Source: Phycisphaerales bacterium (lineage in GTDB: Bacteria; Planctomycetota; Phycisphaerae; Sedimentisphaerales; Anaerobacaceae). From it: 64,000 nt of DNA. The stretch covers positions 1 to 64,000 of the forward strand of contig PLLP01000022.1 in the NCBI GenBank assembly GCA_003141315.1. Reading direction: 5' to 3'. Positions 18,612-27,360 of the stretch are shown in pieces. Position 1 is the stretch's first letter. Every line of letters begins with the position of its first letter. Made by a program: the position numbers and the translations under genes. A model generated the notes under the pieces. It was not told the origin of the DNA. It ran no database searches and saw nothing but the letters and a program-made list of their open reading frames with translations.

Positions 18612-20195
18612 TTACAGTTCTGTTTTTATTTCCGGCTCTTTCGACTTGTTCTTCCCCGCCCAGACCATTCTGTTGATGGCGTCAACGTAGGCCTTTGCGC
18701 TGGCCTCGATGATGTCGGTGGAGATTCCCCTGCCGACAAAGGTAATTCCGTCATCGATGATTTTGACGATGGCCTCGCCGAGCGCTTCCTTGCCGCTTGT
18801 GACAGCCTTTATAGAATAGCTCTCCAATTTGGGCGAAAGTCCCGTAGCCTCTCTTATGGCCTCGTAGGCGGCATCGACCGGCCCGTCGCCGAAGGCGGCT
18901 GCCAACTTTATACCTTCTTTGGTCTGTATTTTCACGCTCGCTGTCGGCAGCGTTCCCGTGCCGCTCGATACGTGCAGATATATAAGCTCGAACACCGGCT
19001 CAATTGTCCTAATCTGGTCGCTTAAAAGGGCCGCGATATCTTCATCGAAGACTTCTGTTTTCTTGTCAGCCACTTCGAGAAATTTCTGGTACAACTGCTC
19101 GAGCTGCGATTCCGATACCTTGTAGCCGAGCTCATTCAGCCTGTGCTTTAGGCCGTGCCTGCCGGTTCTGGCGGTAAGCACAACTTTGCTTTGCGGCGAG
19201 CCGACGTCTTCCGGCCGCATTATTTCGTAGGTGAGCGGATTCTTCAGGAAACCATCGACGTGAATCCCGCTGCTGTGCGCAAAGGCATTTGCCCCGACGA
19301 CGGCCTTGTTAGGCGGAACGCTCGAACCAAGCGCCTCGGCAACCATTTTGCTCGTCCGGTAAAGCTCTTTGGTATTTATTTTTGTGCCGAGTCCGAAAAA
19401 ATCCTTTCTGGTTTTTATCGCCATCACGGCTTCTTCGAGCGAGGCGTTTCCCGCGCGCTCGCCAACGCCGTTGATTGTGCATTCAATTTGGCGAGCGCCA
19501 TTGGCGACTCCCGCCAGCGTATTTGCCACCGCCAATCCCAAATCATCGTGGCAGTGAACGCTTATTATGGTCTTGCGAACATTGGGGACTTTCGCATAGA
19601 TATCGGCGATGAGCTGCCCGAATTGCTCCGGTATCGAATAGCCGGTAGTATCGGGAATATTCACCGTGGTAGCGCCGGCATCGATGACAGCCTCGATAAC
19701 TCTATAGAGATATTCCTTGTCCGCCCTGCCGGAATCCTCGCAGTAAAATTCGATATCATCTGTATATTGTTTGGCGCGTTTGACGGCTTTTATGCCCATT
19801 TCAATCGCCTTTTCTTTTTTGTCATTAAGCGTTTTTCCGTATTTAATATCTGCGAACTTGCTTGCAATATGAATATCGCTGATGCCGAGGCCGGTATGTA
19901 TCCTCGCCTTTTTGGCTTTCTTCAAGGCCTTGCCGGCGGCATCGATGTCGTCATCGACCGCTCTCGAAAGCCCGCAGATAGTCGGGCCGGCAACCTGCTG
20001 CGCTATCAGGCTTACCGCTTCGAAATCCAGCGGCGAGGAAATTGGAAACCCCGCCTCGATAATGTCAACGCCGAGCTTAGCGAGCTGCATTGCCAGTTCG
20101 AGTTTTTCGCTGACGCCCAGCCTGGTTCCTGCGGCCTGCTCGCCGTCGCGAAGGGTCGTATCGAAAACAATTATCTTTTCTTCAGAACGAGTCAT
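18612..20195 (-). CDS. leuA: 2-isopropylmalate synthase
   Basis: First committed step of leucine synthesis: acetyl-CoA plus 2-oxoisovalerate. The TIM-barrel has [11 protein letters not shown] (with the metal Asp), [16 protein letters not shown] with the His pair, and [14 protein letters not shown]. The C-terminal 130 residues (PTASVKIQT to [13 protein letters not shown]) form the LeuA regulatory domain that binds leucine. The length is 527. A start at 20195 follows CTGGAG. Citramalate synthase is a close relative, but the operon with leuCDB favours LeuA. A 112-nt leader separates it from the Leu-rich peptide described next. Confidence 0.93.
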   Translation of the reverse strand: MTRSEEKIIVFDTTLRDGEQAAGTRLGVSEKLELAMQLAKLGVDIIEAGFPISSPLDFEAVSLIAQQVAGPTICGLSRAVDDDIDAAGKALKKAKKARIHTGLGISDIHIASKFADIKYGKTLNDKKEKAIEMGIKAVKRAKQYTDDIEFYCEDSGRADKEYLYRVIEAVIDAGATTVNIPDTTGYSIPEQFGQLIADIYAKVPNVRKTIISVHCHDDLGLAVANTLAGVANGARQIECTINGVGERAGNASLEEAVMAIKTRKDFFGLGTKINTKELYRTSKMVAEALGSSVPPNKAVVGANAFAHSSGIHVDGFLKNPLTYEIMRPEDVGSPQSKVVLTARTGRHGLKHRLNELGYKVSESQLEQLYQKFLEVADKKTEVFDEDIAALLSDQIRTIEPVFELIYLHVSSGTGTLPTASVKIQTKEGIKLAAAFGDGPVDAAYEAIREATGLSPKLESYSIKAVTSGKEALGEAIVKIIDDGITFVGRGISTDIIEASAKAYVDAINRMVWAGKNKSKEPEIKTEL

Positions 20196-20307
20196 TTTTT
20201 TTCTCCAGAGTTAAATTACACAATCAAAGACGTAATTATGCGCTATTCGGCGCAAAAAAACCACGATTTTAATGATAAAAAGGGAACAGAGATTGTATGT
20301 AAAGTGT

Positions 20308-20388
20308 TTATCGCGCCTTGCGGCGCAAAAGCAGGGCGAGGCCTAAAAAGGCCTGTGCGAATGAACTAATTATACGTTTGTCTGCCAT
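20308..20388 (-). CDS. candidate leucine leader peptide upstream of leuA
   Basis: A 26-codon ORF on the minus strand reads MADKRIISSFAQ followed by AFLGLALLLRRKAR and TAA. Five of seven consecutive codons near its end are leucine (TTA, CTC, CTG, CTT, TTG). It starts 10 nt downstream of a predicted -10 box, so its mRNA would be nearly leaderless. Two short hairpins, AGGCCT/AGGCCT with TTTT between and GCGCC-GCAA-GGCGC, lie over its 3' half. I see no textbook terminator with T-run after it, so the attenuation mechanism is unproven. It resembles leuL-type peptides in composition only. Confidence 0.5.
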   Translation of the reverse strand: MADKRIISSFAQAFLGLALLLRRKAR

Positions 20389-20398
20389 AGTGCATATA

Positions 20399-20427
20399 AT
20401 TCTACAATAACAGCCGGTTTTATGCAA
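20399..20427 (-). promoter_or_regulatory. predicted promoter of the leucine operon
   Basis: On the minus strand TTGCAT (20427-20422) and TAGAAT (20404-20399) are 17 nt apart. The expected start of transcription falls only a few bases ahead of the leader ATG. The remainder of the gap 20428-20589 shows nothing else. Confidence 0.6.
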
Positions 20428-20589
20428 GCGATTTTTGAAAATTTTATGGATATGGAAAAACAATCGCAAAAAGAAAGATAAATGCTGCTTGAGGCCGGCA
20501 TTTTTTGAGATTATAATTTGTCCTGCTCTGATTAGCGGCTTTTGAAATATCCGGCGTGATAAATTATCAAGACGAAGGGATTGACGAAA

Positions 20590-21162
20590 ATGGATGCAGT
20601 GAAATTTTTATTCGGTATCTGCTGTTCACTGGCGATTTTGGCAGGATGCTCGGCGGGACAAAAGGCGGGCGAAAAAGAGCAGGTAAAAGAGGTTTGCCTA
20701 TCCGGTATAGATAAACAGCGGGCAGTTGTAATATCGGAGGAGGTCTTGCGGGATTTTAATTTTTCCATCGCGAAGGAAGATGCGAATAGCGGCTATATAC
20801 TTACGAGGCCGCTGCCGGGCAGCCAGTTCTTCGAATTCTGGCGAAAGGATAATGCCGATTCGTATAGCGCCGCCCAGTCAAGCATCCAGAGCATCCGGCG
20901 GACGGCGGAACTGAATTTGAGCGAAGTGAACGGTCAAATCTGCATCAATTGCGCGGTTCGTAAACAGAGACTTTACCTGTCGGCGCCGCCGGAAGAGAAA
21001 GCCGGCTTAAAGTATGACAGAATCACGGGCCAGAAAATCCGCACAACAAATACCGGCCTCGACACCAACCCGAAGCAGATGTCCTGGATTGACCTGGGCA
21101 ATGACGCTAAATTGGCAGCGGTGATTTTGAAAAAAATCGAAGCAGCAGCATTAAAACGATAA
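20590..21162 (+). CDS. hypothetical lipoprotein
   Basis: Not recognised. A signal peptide MDAVKFLFGICCSLAILAGC ends in the lipobox LAGC, giving a mature Cys near residue 20. The remaining 170 residues are mixed alpha/beta and polar, with GYILTRPLPGSQFFEFWR and a later segment resembling membrane-anchored assembly lipoproteins only loosely. The start is ATG 20590, with GAAGGGA nine bases upstream; a TTG at 20581 abuts that site. It stands alone, divergent from leuA. Confidence 0.7.
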   Translation: MDAVKFLFGICCSLAILAGCSAGQKAGEKEQVKEVCLSGIDKQRAVVISEEVLRDFNFSIAKEDANSGYILTRPLPGSQFFEFWRKDNADSYSAAQSSIQSIRRTAELNLSEVNGQICINCAVRKQRLYLSAPPEEKAGLKYDRITGQKIRTTNTGLDTNPKQMSWIDLGNDAKLAAVILKKIEAAALKR

Positions 21163-21200
21163 ATCCGAAGCACGAAATCCGAAATTCGAGACAAATTCAA

Positions 21201-21557
21201 ATGACCGAAAACAAAAATCCAAAACAATACGACTTGGAAGAACGAACCTTAAAGTTTGCAAAACGAATCAGGGAATTTGTCGGCAATTTGGATAAAAACA
21301 TTGCTACAATTGAGGACTCTAAACAACTGATAAGGTCTTCAGGGTCAGTTGGGGCAAATTACATTGAAGCAAATGAAGCTTTAAGTAAAAAAGATTTTAT
21401 TATGAGAATTAAAATTTGCAGGAAAGAGGCCAAGGAAAGTAGTTACTGGCTAAAACTTATAAACAGCCCGGAATCACAGGATGAAAGACTTGATTTGGAA
21501 AGAGAAGCAAAAGAACTTACCAATATTTTTGGAGCAATACTGCGCAAAAGCGAATAA
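21201..21557 (+). CDS. four helix bundle protein (23S rRNA intervening-sequence protein family)
   Basis: 118 residues, all helical by pattern. The motifs LEERTLKFAKRIREFVGNL, QLIRSSGSVGANYIEANEA and FIMRIKICRKEAKESSYWLKL are the signature of the S23/IVS family, first seen within 23S rRNA intervening sequences and related to the Avd protein of diversity-generating retroelements. No reverse transcriptase is nearby. The function of free-standing members is unknown. The start codon lies inside the repeat run that bounds the cassette. Confidence 0.9.
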   Translation: MTENKNPKQYDLEERTLKFAKRIREFVGNLDKNIATIEDSKQLIRSSGSVGANYIEANEALSKKDFIMRIKICRKEAKESSYWLKLINSPESQDERLDLEREAKELTNIFGAILRKSE

Positions 21558-21574
21558 TATTGGGATGATGCTAT

Positions 21575-22537
21575 ATGGAAAACCAAAATGAGTCGGAAAA
21601 GATTTTTGAGCAATACCTGGATTTGAATGGATTCCGAGGCAAGTGGACTTATGAACCGTCAATAGCCGGAAAATCCAAAAGGCCGGACTACCTATTGTAC
21701 CACAAGGGGCAGGAGTGCTTTTTTGAAGTCAAGGAATTAAGGGATAAAACCAATGATCTGACGGGCCGACGTGAAGAAATAAAAAGGGCAGGGGAAAATC
21801 TCAATAAACTGATGGAGCTATCTAGGGATATTAATCCATGCCCTACGAACCTACGTGAAAAAATAAACGAAGCAAATGAAAGGTTCTATACACTGATGGG
21901 GCTATCTGGACATATTAATCCATATCCTACGAGCTTGCGGGCAAAAATAAATGAAGCGAGAGAAAAATTCAAAGAATATAAAGACTATTGTTGTTCCCTT
22001 GTGGTTTTTAATATCAATGATATAAGTGCAATACTTGATCCGCTGTTTGTATTTAGCGCGATGTTGGGAAATTTACGCTTCACAACGGACTTCAATGCTG
22101 TTGAAAGCACAACGGTTAAGGGGTCTGAAAAGAACGTTTTTCTTGGCGGTGGCAAAATGATTGATTGCAAAGAGAAACAACCCTGGAACACGACTATAAG
22201 CGCAATTATCGTATTAGAGGATAAATTCCTTGATGACAGTAAATATAAGATGGCGATAAAGGAGGAAGTGAAAAAACAAAACAGGCCACTTACAGGTATA
22301 GAAAAGTTTGCAATCGCAGAAATTGAAAGCCATCATAGTACTTATGTGACGAGAGTTGTCGTGGTTGAAAATCCTTTTGCACAAATAACATTTCCTGATA
22401 ATTTGTTTAATGGTCCCTTCGATGAGCGATGGAGATGGAGAAAACAGAACGGTGAAGTTGAAAGGATTTTTGCAGGTGATAAATTACGGGAGCTGAAATC
22501 TCCCAAAGCAAGTGGGTCTTCCAACTGTTCCTCCTGA
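21575..22537 (+). CDS. hypothetical protein with nuclease-like N-terminus
   Basis: 320 residues, unrecognised as a whole. Residues 35-60 contain KRPDYLLYHKGQECFFEVKE, a D-(about 15)-E-x-K pattern of the PD-(D/E)XK nuclease fold. Residues 79-134 consist of two tandem copies of a 28-residue unit (LMELSRDINPCPTNLREKIN and LMGLSGHINPYPTSLRAKIN at their starts), the result of an 84-bp duplication. The C-terminal half has no known motif. It begins 17 nt after the four-helix-bundle gene and may be co-transcribed. Function: possibly DNA cleavage, low confidence. Confidence 0.65.
   Translation: MENQNESEKIFEQYLDLNGFRGKWTYEPSIAGKSKRPDYLLYHKGQECFFEVKELRDKTNDLTGRREEIKRAGENLNKLMELSRDINPCPTNLREKINEANERFYTLMGLSGHINPYPTSLRAKINEAREKFKEYKDYCCSLVVFNINDISAILDPLFVFSAMLGNLRFTTDFNAVESTTVKGSEKNVFLGGGKMIDCKEKQPWNTTISAIIVLEDKFLDDSKYKMAIKEEVKKQNRPLTGIEKFAIAEIESHHSTYVTRVVVVENPFAQITFPDNLFNGPFDERWRWRKQNGEVERIFAGDKLRELKSPKASGSSNCSS
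21809..21976 (+). repeat. 84-bp tandem duplication inside a coding region
   Basis: Two in-frame 84-bp copies begin at 21809 (CTGATGGAGCTATCT) and 21893 (CTGATGGGGCTATCT). They have diverged at several positions but encode matching 28-residue units. Confidence 0.75.
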
Positions 22538-22677
22538 CAAGTTGGATACTATTTCGAAGAAGGGCGAATGATGTTTTTGGTAATTTGATATTTGGAAATT
22601 TGGATTTGTTTCGGATTTAGATATTCGAATTTCGGATTTTTATAGATGCGTGTCATTTTGATTTTTGAGGTTTTCTT

Positions 22678-23661
22678 ATGAATGTATTGGTTTGCGGCGG
22701 TGCGGGATATATCGGCAGCAATATGGCAGCAATGCTAAATGCCGAAGGGCATCAGCCGGTAGTCTATGACAATCTGAACAAGGGGCATAAGGCGGCGACA
22801 GGAACCGCAGAATTCGTCAAAGGCGACCTGGCCGATTATAAGCTGCTCGTTAAAACTTTGAAAAAATATAAAGTCGAGGCGGTAATGCACTTTGCGGCAT
22901 TTATCGAGGTAGCGGAATCTGTCGAGCAGCCGTTAAAATATTATCACAACAACGTCTCAAATACGCAGACGGTCCTGCAGGCGATGGCAGAGACGGGCGT
23001 CGAAAGGTTTGTCTTCAGCAGCACCGCCGCCGTTTATGGAATGCCGAAAAAAGTGCCGATAACGGAGGATTCGGAAAAGGAACCGATAAACCCTTACGGC
23101 CAGACGAAGTGGGCATCGGAACGAATGTGTCATTGGCAATGCGAGGCGGGCAAACTGCGGTATGCTGCGCTGCGGTATTTTAATGCAGCAGGCGCAGGGG
23201 TCAACAGCACGCTCGGCGAAGACCACAAGCCCGAATCGCATTTGATACCGCTGATTATACAGGCTGCGATGGGAAAACGTGATTCCATAAAAATTTACGG
23301 CACGGATTACGACACGCCCGACGGCACCTGCGTCCGCGATTACATCCATATCGAGGATTTGTGCTCGGCGCATCTGCTTGCACTTGAAAAATTAAATGAA
23401 AACAGGGAGCTGATTTTTAATCTCGGCAATGGCAAAGGCTATTCGGTTCGTGAAGTAATTGATACGGTTAAAAAAGTTTCAAGTAAAAATTTTAAGGTTA
23501 TCGAAACAGGCAGACGGCCAGGCGACCCGGCTGTCCTGACGAGCGATGCGACAAAAGCAAAAAGTGAGCTCGGCTGGAAGATAAAATACCCGGGCCTCGA
23601 AAGTATCGTTGAAACCGCCTGGAAGTTTCATAATAAATATCCAAATGGATACCCGGAATAA
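22678..23661 (+). CDS. galE: UDP-glucose 4-epimerase
   Basis: Extended SDR enzyme that interconverts UDP-glucose and UDP-galactose. NAD binding: GGAGYIGS at residues 7-14. Catalysis: SSTAAVYG with Ser/Thr and YGQTK with the Tyr-Lys pair near residue 145. RYFNAAGA and the C-terminal GRRPGDPA complete the pattern. It is followed after 38 nt by a ROK kinase, which suggests joint use in sugar activation; the GH2 beta-galactosidase 5 kb downstream could supply galactose. Confidence 0.93.
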   Translation: MNVLVCGGAGYIGSNMAAMLNAEGHQPVVYDNLNKGHKAATGTAEFVKGDLADYKLLVKTLKKYKVEAVMHFAAFIEVAESVEQPLKYYHNNVSNTQTVLQAMAETGVERFVFSSTAAVYGMPKKVPITEDSEKEPINPYGQTKWASERMCHWQCEAGKLRYAALRYFNAAGAGVNSTLGEDHKPESHLIPLIIQAAMGKRDSIKIYGTDYDTPDGTCVRDYIHIEDLCSAHLLALEKLNENRELIFNLGNGKGYSVREVIDTVKKVSSKNFKVIETGRRPGDPAVLTSDATKAKSELGWKIKYPGLESIVETAWKFHNKYPNGYPE

Positions 23662-23699
23662 TTAGTTTTGAGTTTTAAGTTATTAGTTTTGAGTTGTGG

Positions 23700-24680
23700 A
23701 TGAAAAATATACTCATTGGAATTGACCTTGGCGGGACGAATATCAAGGTCGGCTGTTTCGATTCGAATCTGAAACTGCTCGGCAAAACGTCTATAGCGAC
23801 CCGCCTGCGGCGGGCCGATATGGGGCCGCAAACCGTTGTCGAGAGATTGTCGGCGGAAATTGGCAGGCTCGTCGGGCGGTGCGGCCTTAAAACGGAAGAC
23901 ATCGCCGCTGCCGGTATCGGAACGCCCGGACCGGCAGATTACAAGGCAGGAATAATAATCAACTCGACAAATATGCCCGCATTCAAAAACTTCCCCATCA
24001 GGCAATTATTAAGTGATAAGCTGAATTGCCCGGTTGCATTCGATAACGATGCCAACGTTGCCTGCCTCGGCGAGTTTGTTGCGGGCGCGGGAAAGAACAT
24101 AACCGATATGGTTTTTTTTACGCTGGGTACCGGCATCGGCGGCGGGATTATCAGCGGCGGCAAACTTATACGCGGCAGCAGCGGAAACGCCGCTGAACTC
24201 GGACACGTCATTATTTATCCCGGCGGCAGGCAGTGCAATTGCGGGCAGCGGGGCTGTGTCGAGGCATACGCCTCTGCGAATAATACCGCAAAAAGGGCAA
24301 AAGAGGCTGTGGAGAATGGAGAGCAATCCGGCTTAAAAAAAATCCTGGAGCAAAAAGGCGAAATCAGATGCGAAGATGTTTATGAGTATTTGAAAAATGG
24401 TGACGCACTTGCGAAAAGAATTACCGATGAAACCGCAGAAGCCCTCGCAATTTTGTGTATCAATATGCTTCACACAACCGACCCGCAGCGAATCGTCTTT
24501 GCAGGCGGTATGATTGCCGCAGGCGATATTCTTTTAGACAGGATAAAATATTACTTCAACAAAGAGATTTGGAAACTTAAAAAAGAGACTGTTGAGATTT
24601 GCTTTGCTACTCTCGGCGAAGACGCCGGCATTATCGGCGCCGCAGCAATGGCAAGAGAAAAACTGAAAGCTAAACGCTAA
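23700..24680 (+). CDS. ROK family sugar kinase (glucokinase-like)
   Basis: ATP-dependent hexose kinase. IGIDLGGTNIKVG at the N-terminus binds phosphate; GTGIGGGIISGG and AELGHVI hold the sugar site (H of GH); the zinc motif CNCGQRGCVE is complete. No helix-turn-helix precedes, so it is an enzyme, not a ROK repressor. Residues about 34-40 (TRLRRAD) are encoded by the palindrome CCCGCCTGCGGCGGG at 23800, an apparent insertion in a surface loop. Glucose is the likely substrate by family; N-acetyl sugars remain possible. Confidence 0.9.
   Translation: MKNILIGIDLGGTNIKVGCFDSNLKLLGKTSIATRLRRADMGPQTVVERLSAEIGRLVGRCGLKTEDIAAAGIGTPGPADYKAGIIINSTNMPAFKNFPIRQLLSDKLNCPVAFDNDANVACLGEFVAGAGKNITDMVFFTLGTGIGGGIISGGKLIRGSSGNAAELGHVIIYPGGRQCNCGQRGCVEAYASANNTAKRAKEAVENGEQSGLKKILEQKGEIRCEDVYEYLKNGDALAKRITDETAEALAILCINMLHTTDPQRIVFAGGMIAAGDILLDRIKYYFNKEIWKLKKETVEICFATLGEDAGIIGAAAMAREKLKAKR
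23800..23814. repeat. GC palindrome within the ROK kinase gene
   Basis: CCCGCCTGCGGCGGG is the same 15-mer as at 37426-37440 in the propeller gene and keeps the reading frame here. Confidence 0.7.
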
Positions 24681-24892
24681 AAACCAGAACTTAAAGTATA
24701 AATCTTAACGGTGAAAGTTTTGAATTACAATTTTTGCATTTTTCACTTAAAAACAGCGATTTTTAGGCTAAACTCGTTCCAATTTTCCTACTTTTTTACC
24801 TATCTCTTTTTCGTTTCAAGCCGAAGATAGAAGATAAAAGCAAGATTCTGAATTCATAATCGCGATGAAGATTAAGGAAGGGGATAAAAACA

Positions 24893-25750
24893 ATGAAAAA
24901 TCAAAAACTATCAATACTACAAACTATCGTCATATTTACTTTAGCAATGGTAGCTTTATTCGGAGTTCTTCAAACAATGGCATATACATTCGAGTATTCT
25001 AATACTGTGAAGGAATCTAAAGAAGCTGTTAAAAGAAAATATGATAAACAAGAGAAAATTATAAATGAGTCAGGTTTAAGAATATTGGCGGGAAGCAACC
25101 AAGAAACCATCCGCCTATCATCAGATGTGCGAGGACGATTCGAACAAGAGATTAGAGAATGGCTCAACGACAAAGATGAGATCAAGCAAGCCGCTCTTAA
25201 GTGTATTTCTGTAAATATTCAAGAAAAAGGAACAGATACATACATAGGTACGGCGACCTTTGACAATGGCGAACAAGTACCTGTGGAGGTTGGCAAAAAG
25301 GGAGATTCAGGTGAACTGTATTTCCGAGCCGATCTTCCTGCTCTGGTGGTTGTCATGTCAGCTGTGCTTCCTGGCTATGAGCACACGACAATAGGCAAAG
25401 CATTTGATATTTTCTTCGCCGATCCAAACTGGATAACACGAATAGCCGCGAATGGTGCAAAGTTTGTCGAGCTTACCGGCCGGTTGAAGAAGGATTTGTT
25501 GCTTATTGACCTTAATGACAATCCATTTAGTGACTTAGGAGATGCGTTAAGGGTGGCAGACGGAATAACGCCATCTTGGTCTTGGAAGCAAGGCGACCAG
25601 ATTTGCATCCGCTTCGCAATTTCGTATGACGGAGATAACTTTGAGATTTGGTCTGTTCAAAGAGGAAATGATCAACCGATCAGGACCAATGACTCGGGAA
25701 AGCGAGCAATGCTGGACAAGCTCTTAGAGGCAATATACGAACTAAAATAG
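24893..25750 (+). CDS. hypothetical membrane-anchored protein
   Basis: 285 residues, not recognised. One N-terminal transmembrane helix (TIVIFTLAMVALFGVLQTMAY) anchors it; the rest is predicted outside. A helical stretch (ESKEAVKRKYDKQEKI) is followed by an alpha/beta domain. Codon use is AT-richer than in galE or the ROK gene, so it may have been acquired. A good ribosome site, GAAGGGG, lies 9-10 nt ahead of the ATG. Confidence 0.65.
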   Translation: MKNQKLSILQTIVIFTLAMVALFGVLQTMAYTFEYSNTVKESKEAVKRKYDKQEKIINESGLRILAGSNQETIRLSSDVRGRFEQEIREWLNDKDEIKQAALKCISVNIQEKGTDTYIGTATFDNGEQVPVEVGKKGDSGELYFRADLPALVVVMSAVLPGYEHTTIGKAFDIFFADPNWITRIAANGAKFVELTGRLKKDLLLIDLNDNPFSDLGDALRVADGITPSWSWKQGDQICIRFAISYDGDNFEIWSVQRGNDQPIRTNDSGKRAMLDKLLEAIYELK

Positions 25751-25872
25751 TGTTCGCCCCAAAGTCATAATAAGATGGGTGGTCAAGAAATCAGCTAACC
25801 TGTAGTACTTTGTTCAATAAATAAAAAGTATTCGCTCCACATTTTGTGCTCTATGCTGGAAAGGAGACTAAC

Positions 25873-26175
25873 ATGCAAGTCACATATCAGAATAAAAACG
25901 GCGTATTGTTCGACATTGAGGTTCAGAGTGCCCGAGTCCCAACGGATGCAAACTACTGGGGGTACCATATAAAAGCAAACGAACATGAAACAAATTTGGG
26001 GCACGTCTATTTTGCAGCGATTAAAAAGGAATTCTGCGTAACGCAGAAAAAGGCTGATTTGTTTATCATGGAAAGGCCTATTGAGTACCTTAAGTCGTCT
26101 CTTTTAGACAGGTACGAGAATGGGGCACATCTCCTGATTTGGCCGAATTTATCTAACGGCTGGATAGTAATCTGA
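25873..26175 (+). CDS. hypothetical small protein
   Basis: 100 residues, not recognised, no signal peptide or transmembrane segment. The N-terminal half is rich in beta-type residues (VTYQNKNGVLFDIEVQSARV). The ATG at 25873 has AAAGGAG six nt upstream, so the nine codons before it are unlikely to be translated. It sits alone in an AT-rich accessory stretch. Confidence 0.6.
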   Translation: MQVTYQNKNGVLFDIEVQSARVPTDANYWGYHIKANEHETNLGHVYFAAIKKEFCVTQKKADLFIMERPIEYLKSSLLDRYENGAHLLIWPNLSNGWIVI

Positions 26176-26295
26176 TCGCGTAGTTAGTTGTCATTCGGTA
26201 AATCCAACTATTTTTATTTTGTGACAGCACTGGATGAGGAAATCGGCGGATAGTATTTTTTATTTTAAGTTACCTTGCTTCTACTTCTCTTCTTC

Positions 26296-27123
26296 CTACA
26301 ATGCCTCGTTAAGTGCGCCGGAGCGGAAGCCTTGTAAATCAATCGTGATATACTTAAAACCCAATCCCTTCAACTCGGCGACGATTTTTGAGCGATTCGG
26401 TTCTTCTGTAATTTTTTTGAAATCCTGCGGATGAACTTCAATTCGGGCAACCGTATCGTGATGACGAACCCGAAATTCAACAAGACCTAATTTTTTCAGA
26501 AACTCCTCGGCCTGTTCGATTTGCCTTAATCTTTTTTCCGTAATCGCAAGGCCATAACTTAACCGCGAGGCTAAGCACGGCGAAGCAGGAATGTCGGCGA
26601 TAGGCAGGTGGAGTTTTCTGCTTAATTTGCGAATATCATCTTTTGTAAATCCCGCGTCAGCGAGGGGGCAATCGATTTTGAATTTTTTTATAGCGAGCAG
26701 GCCCGGCCGATAGTCTTTGTTATCGTCGAGGTTGTGGCCGCAGACGACCTTATTGAAACCTTTTTCTTTTGCGATGCCGGTAAGGAGTTTCATAAGATGG
26801 GCTTTGCAATGGAAGCAGCGGTCGGCTTTATTGACGGTAAAGTGCGGGTCGGCCATTTCGTTTGGCTCAACGGTTTCAAGTTTGGCTCCGATTTTTTTTG
26901 CTAATTTAACTGCTTGTCTGTATTGCGACGCTGGTAGTGACGGCCCTTTTGCAATGCAGGCGAGGACGTTTTGTTTGCCGAGGGTATCGACCGCGACCTT
27001 TAATAAGAATGTGCTATCGACACCGCCGGAATAGGCCACAACGACTTTACCAAGCCCTTTTAAGATTCGCTGAAGCAATGCGTATTTATTCTGAAGGTTT
27101 GCGATTGTCGGCCCCTTCCACAA
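26296..27123 (-). CDS. larE: LarE-type ATP-dependent sacrificial sulfur transferase
   Basis: Adenylates and sulfurates the nicotinate-derived precursor of the nickel-pincer cofactor. The PP-loop SGGVDST is at residues 32-38 and the sacrificial cysteine fits C183 in PASPCLASRLSYG. CFHCK near residue 103 is also typical. Neither larB, larC nor the racemase gene larA is in the window, so substrate use is inferred. No ATG fits the N-terminus: the TTG at 27123 gives MWKGPTIANL with no upstream ribosome site, so the exact start is uncertain. Confidence 0.85.
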   Translation of the reverse strand: MWKGPTIANLQNKYALLQRILKGLGKVVVAYSGGVDSTFLLKVAVDTLGKQNVLACIAKGPSLPASQYRQAVKLAKKIGAKLETVEPNEMADPHFTVNKADRCFHCKAHLMKLLTGIAKEKGFNKVVCGHNLDDNKDYRPGLLAIKKFKIDCPLADAGFTKDDIRKLSRKLHLPIADIPASPCLASRLSYGLAITEKRLRQIEQAEEFLKKLGLVEFRVRHHDTVARIEVHPQDFKKITEEPNRSKIVAELKGLGFKYITIDLQGFRSGALNEAL

Positions 27124-27160
27124 TTTTGAATTTTAATTTTTGAATTTTGATTTTCCTTAC

Positions 27161-27232
27161 AGCCGATGGTGGGAATCGGACCCACAACCCCGGCTTTACG
27201 AAAGCCGTGCTCTACCGTTGAGCTACATCGGC
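27161..27232 (-). tRNA. tRNA-Thr (anticodon CGT)
   Basis: Full cloverleaf on the minus strand: acceptor GCCGATG/CATCGGC, D arm GCTC/GAGC, anticodon arm CGGCT/AGCCG with loop TTCGTAA (anticodon CGT), T arm GTGGG/CCCAC. The 3' CCA is not encoded. Confidence 0.96.
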
Positions 27233-27271
27233 AACAGCGGATTATAGTATCGTTTCGAGGCAGGTTTGTAA

Positions 27272-27341
27272 ACCCCGTTAGAAACTTTTAGCCTCTAAAG
27301 ATTTGCGTTAGCCCCGTTAGAATTGGGGTTTCTAACGGGGT
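27272..27341. repeat. CCCCGTTAG inverted repeat, copy between tRNA-Thr and hisA
   Basis: The ends ACCCCGTTAGAAAC (27272-27285) and GTTTCTAACGGGGT (27328-27341) are a perfect 14-bp inverted repeat. A second CCCCGTTAG (27312) is nested inside. Confidence 0.85.
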
Positions 27342-27360
27342 AAAGGTGTTTGAATAGTGT

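Larger units (their letters stand above)
21175..22639 (+). mobile_element. candidate cassette bounded by AAATCCGAAATTCGA inverted repeats
   Basis: AAATCCGAAATTCGA at 21175-21189 recurs perfectly as its reverse complement at 22625-22639. Both ends sit in longer runs of related AAATCCGAA / ACAAATTCAAAT words. Between them are a four-helix-bundle gene and a gene with a nuclease-like N-terminus, both with AT-rich codon use unlike galE next door. No transposase or integrase is present, so mobility is inferred. Confidence 0.45.

Noticed and set aside
19155-20369. Open frame of 404 codons on the plus strand
   Set aside because: It lies antisense across leuA, whose protein is fully conserved. Codon bias of leuA keeps the other strand open; the translated protein has no family features.
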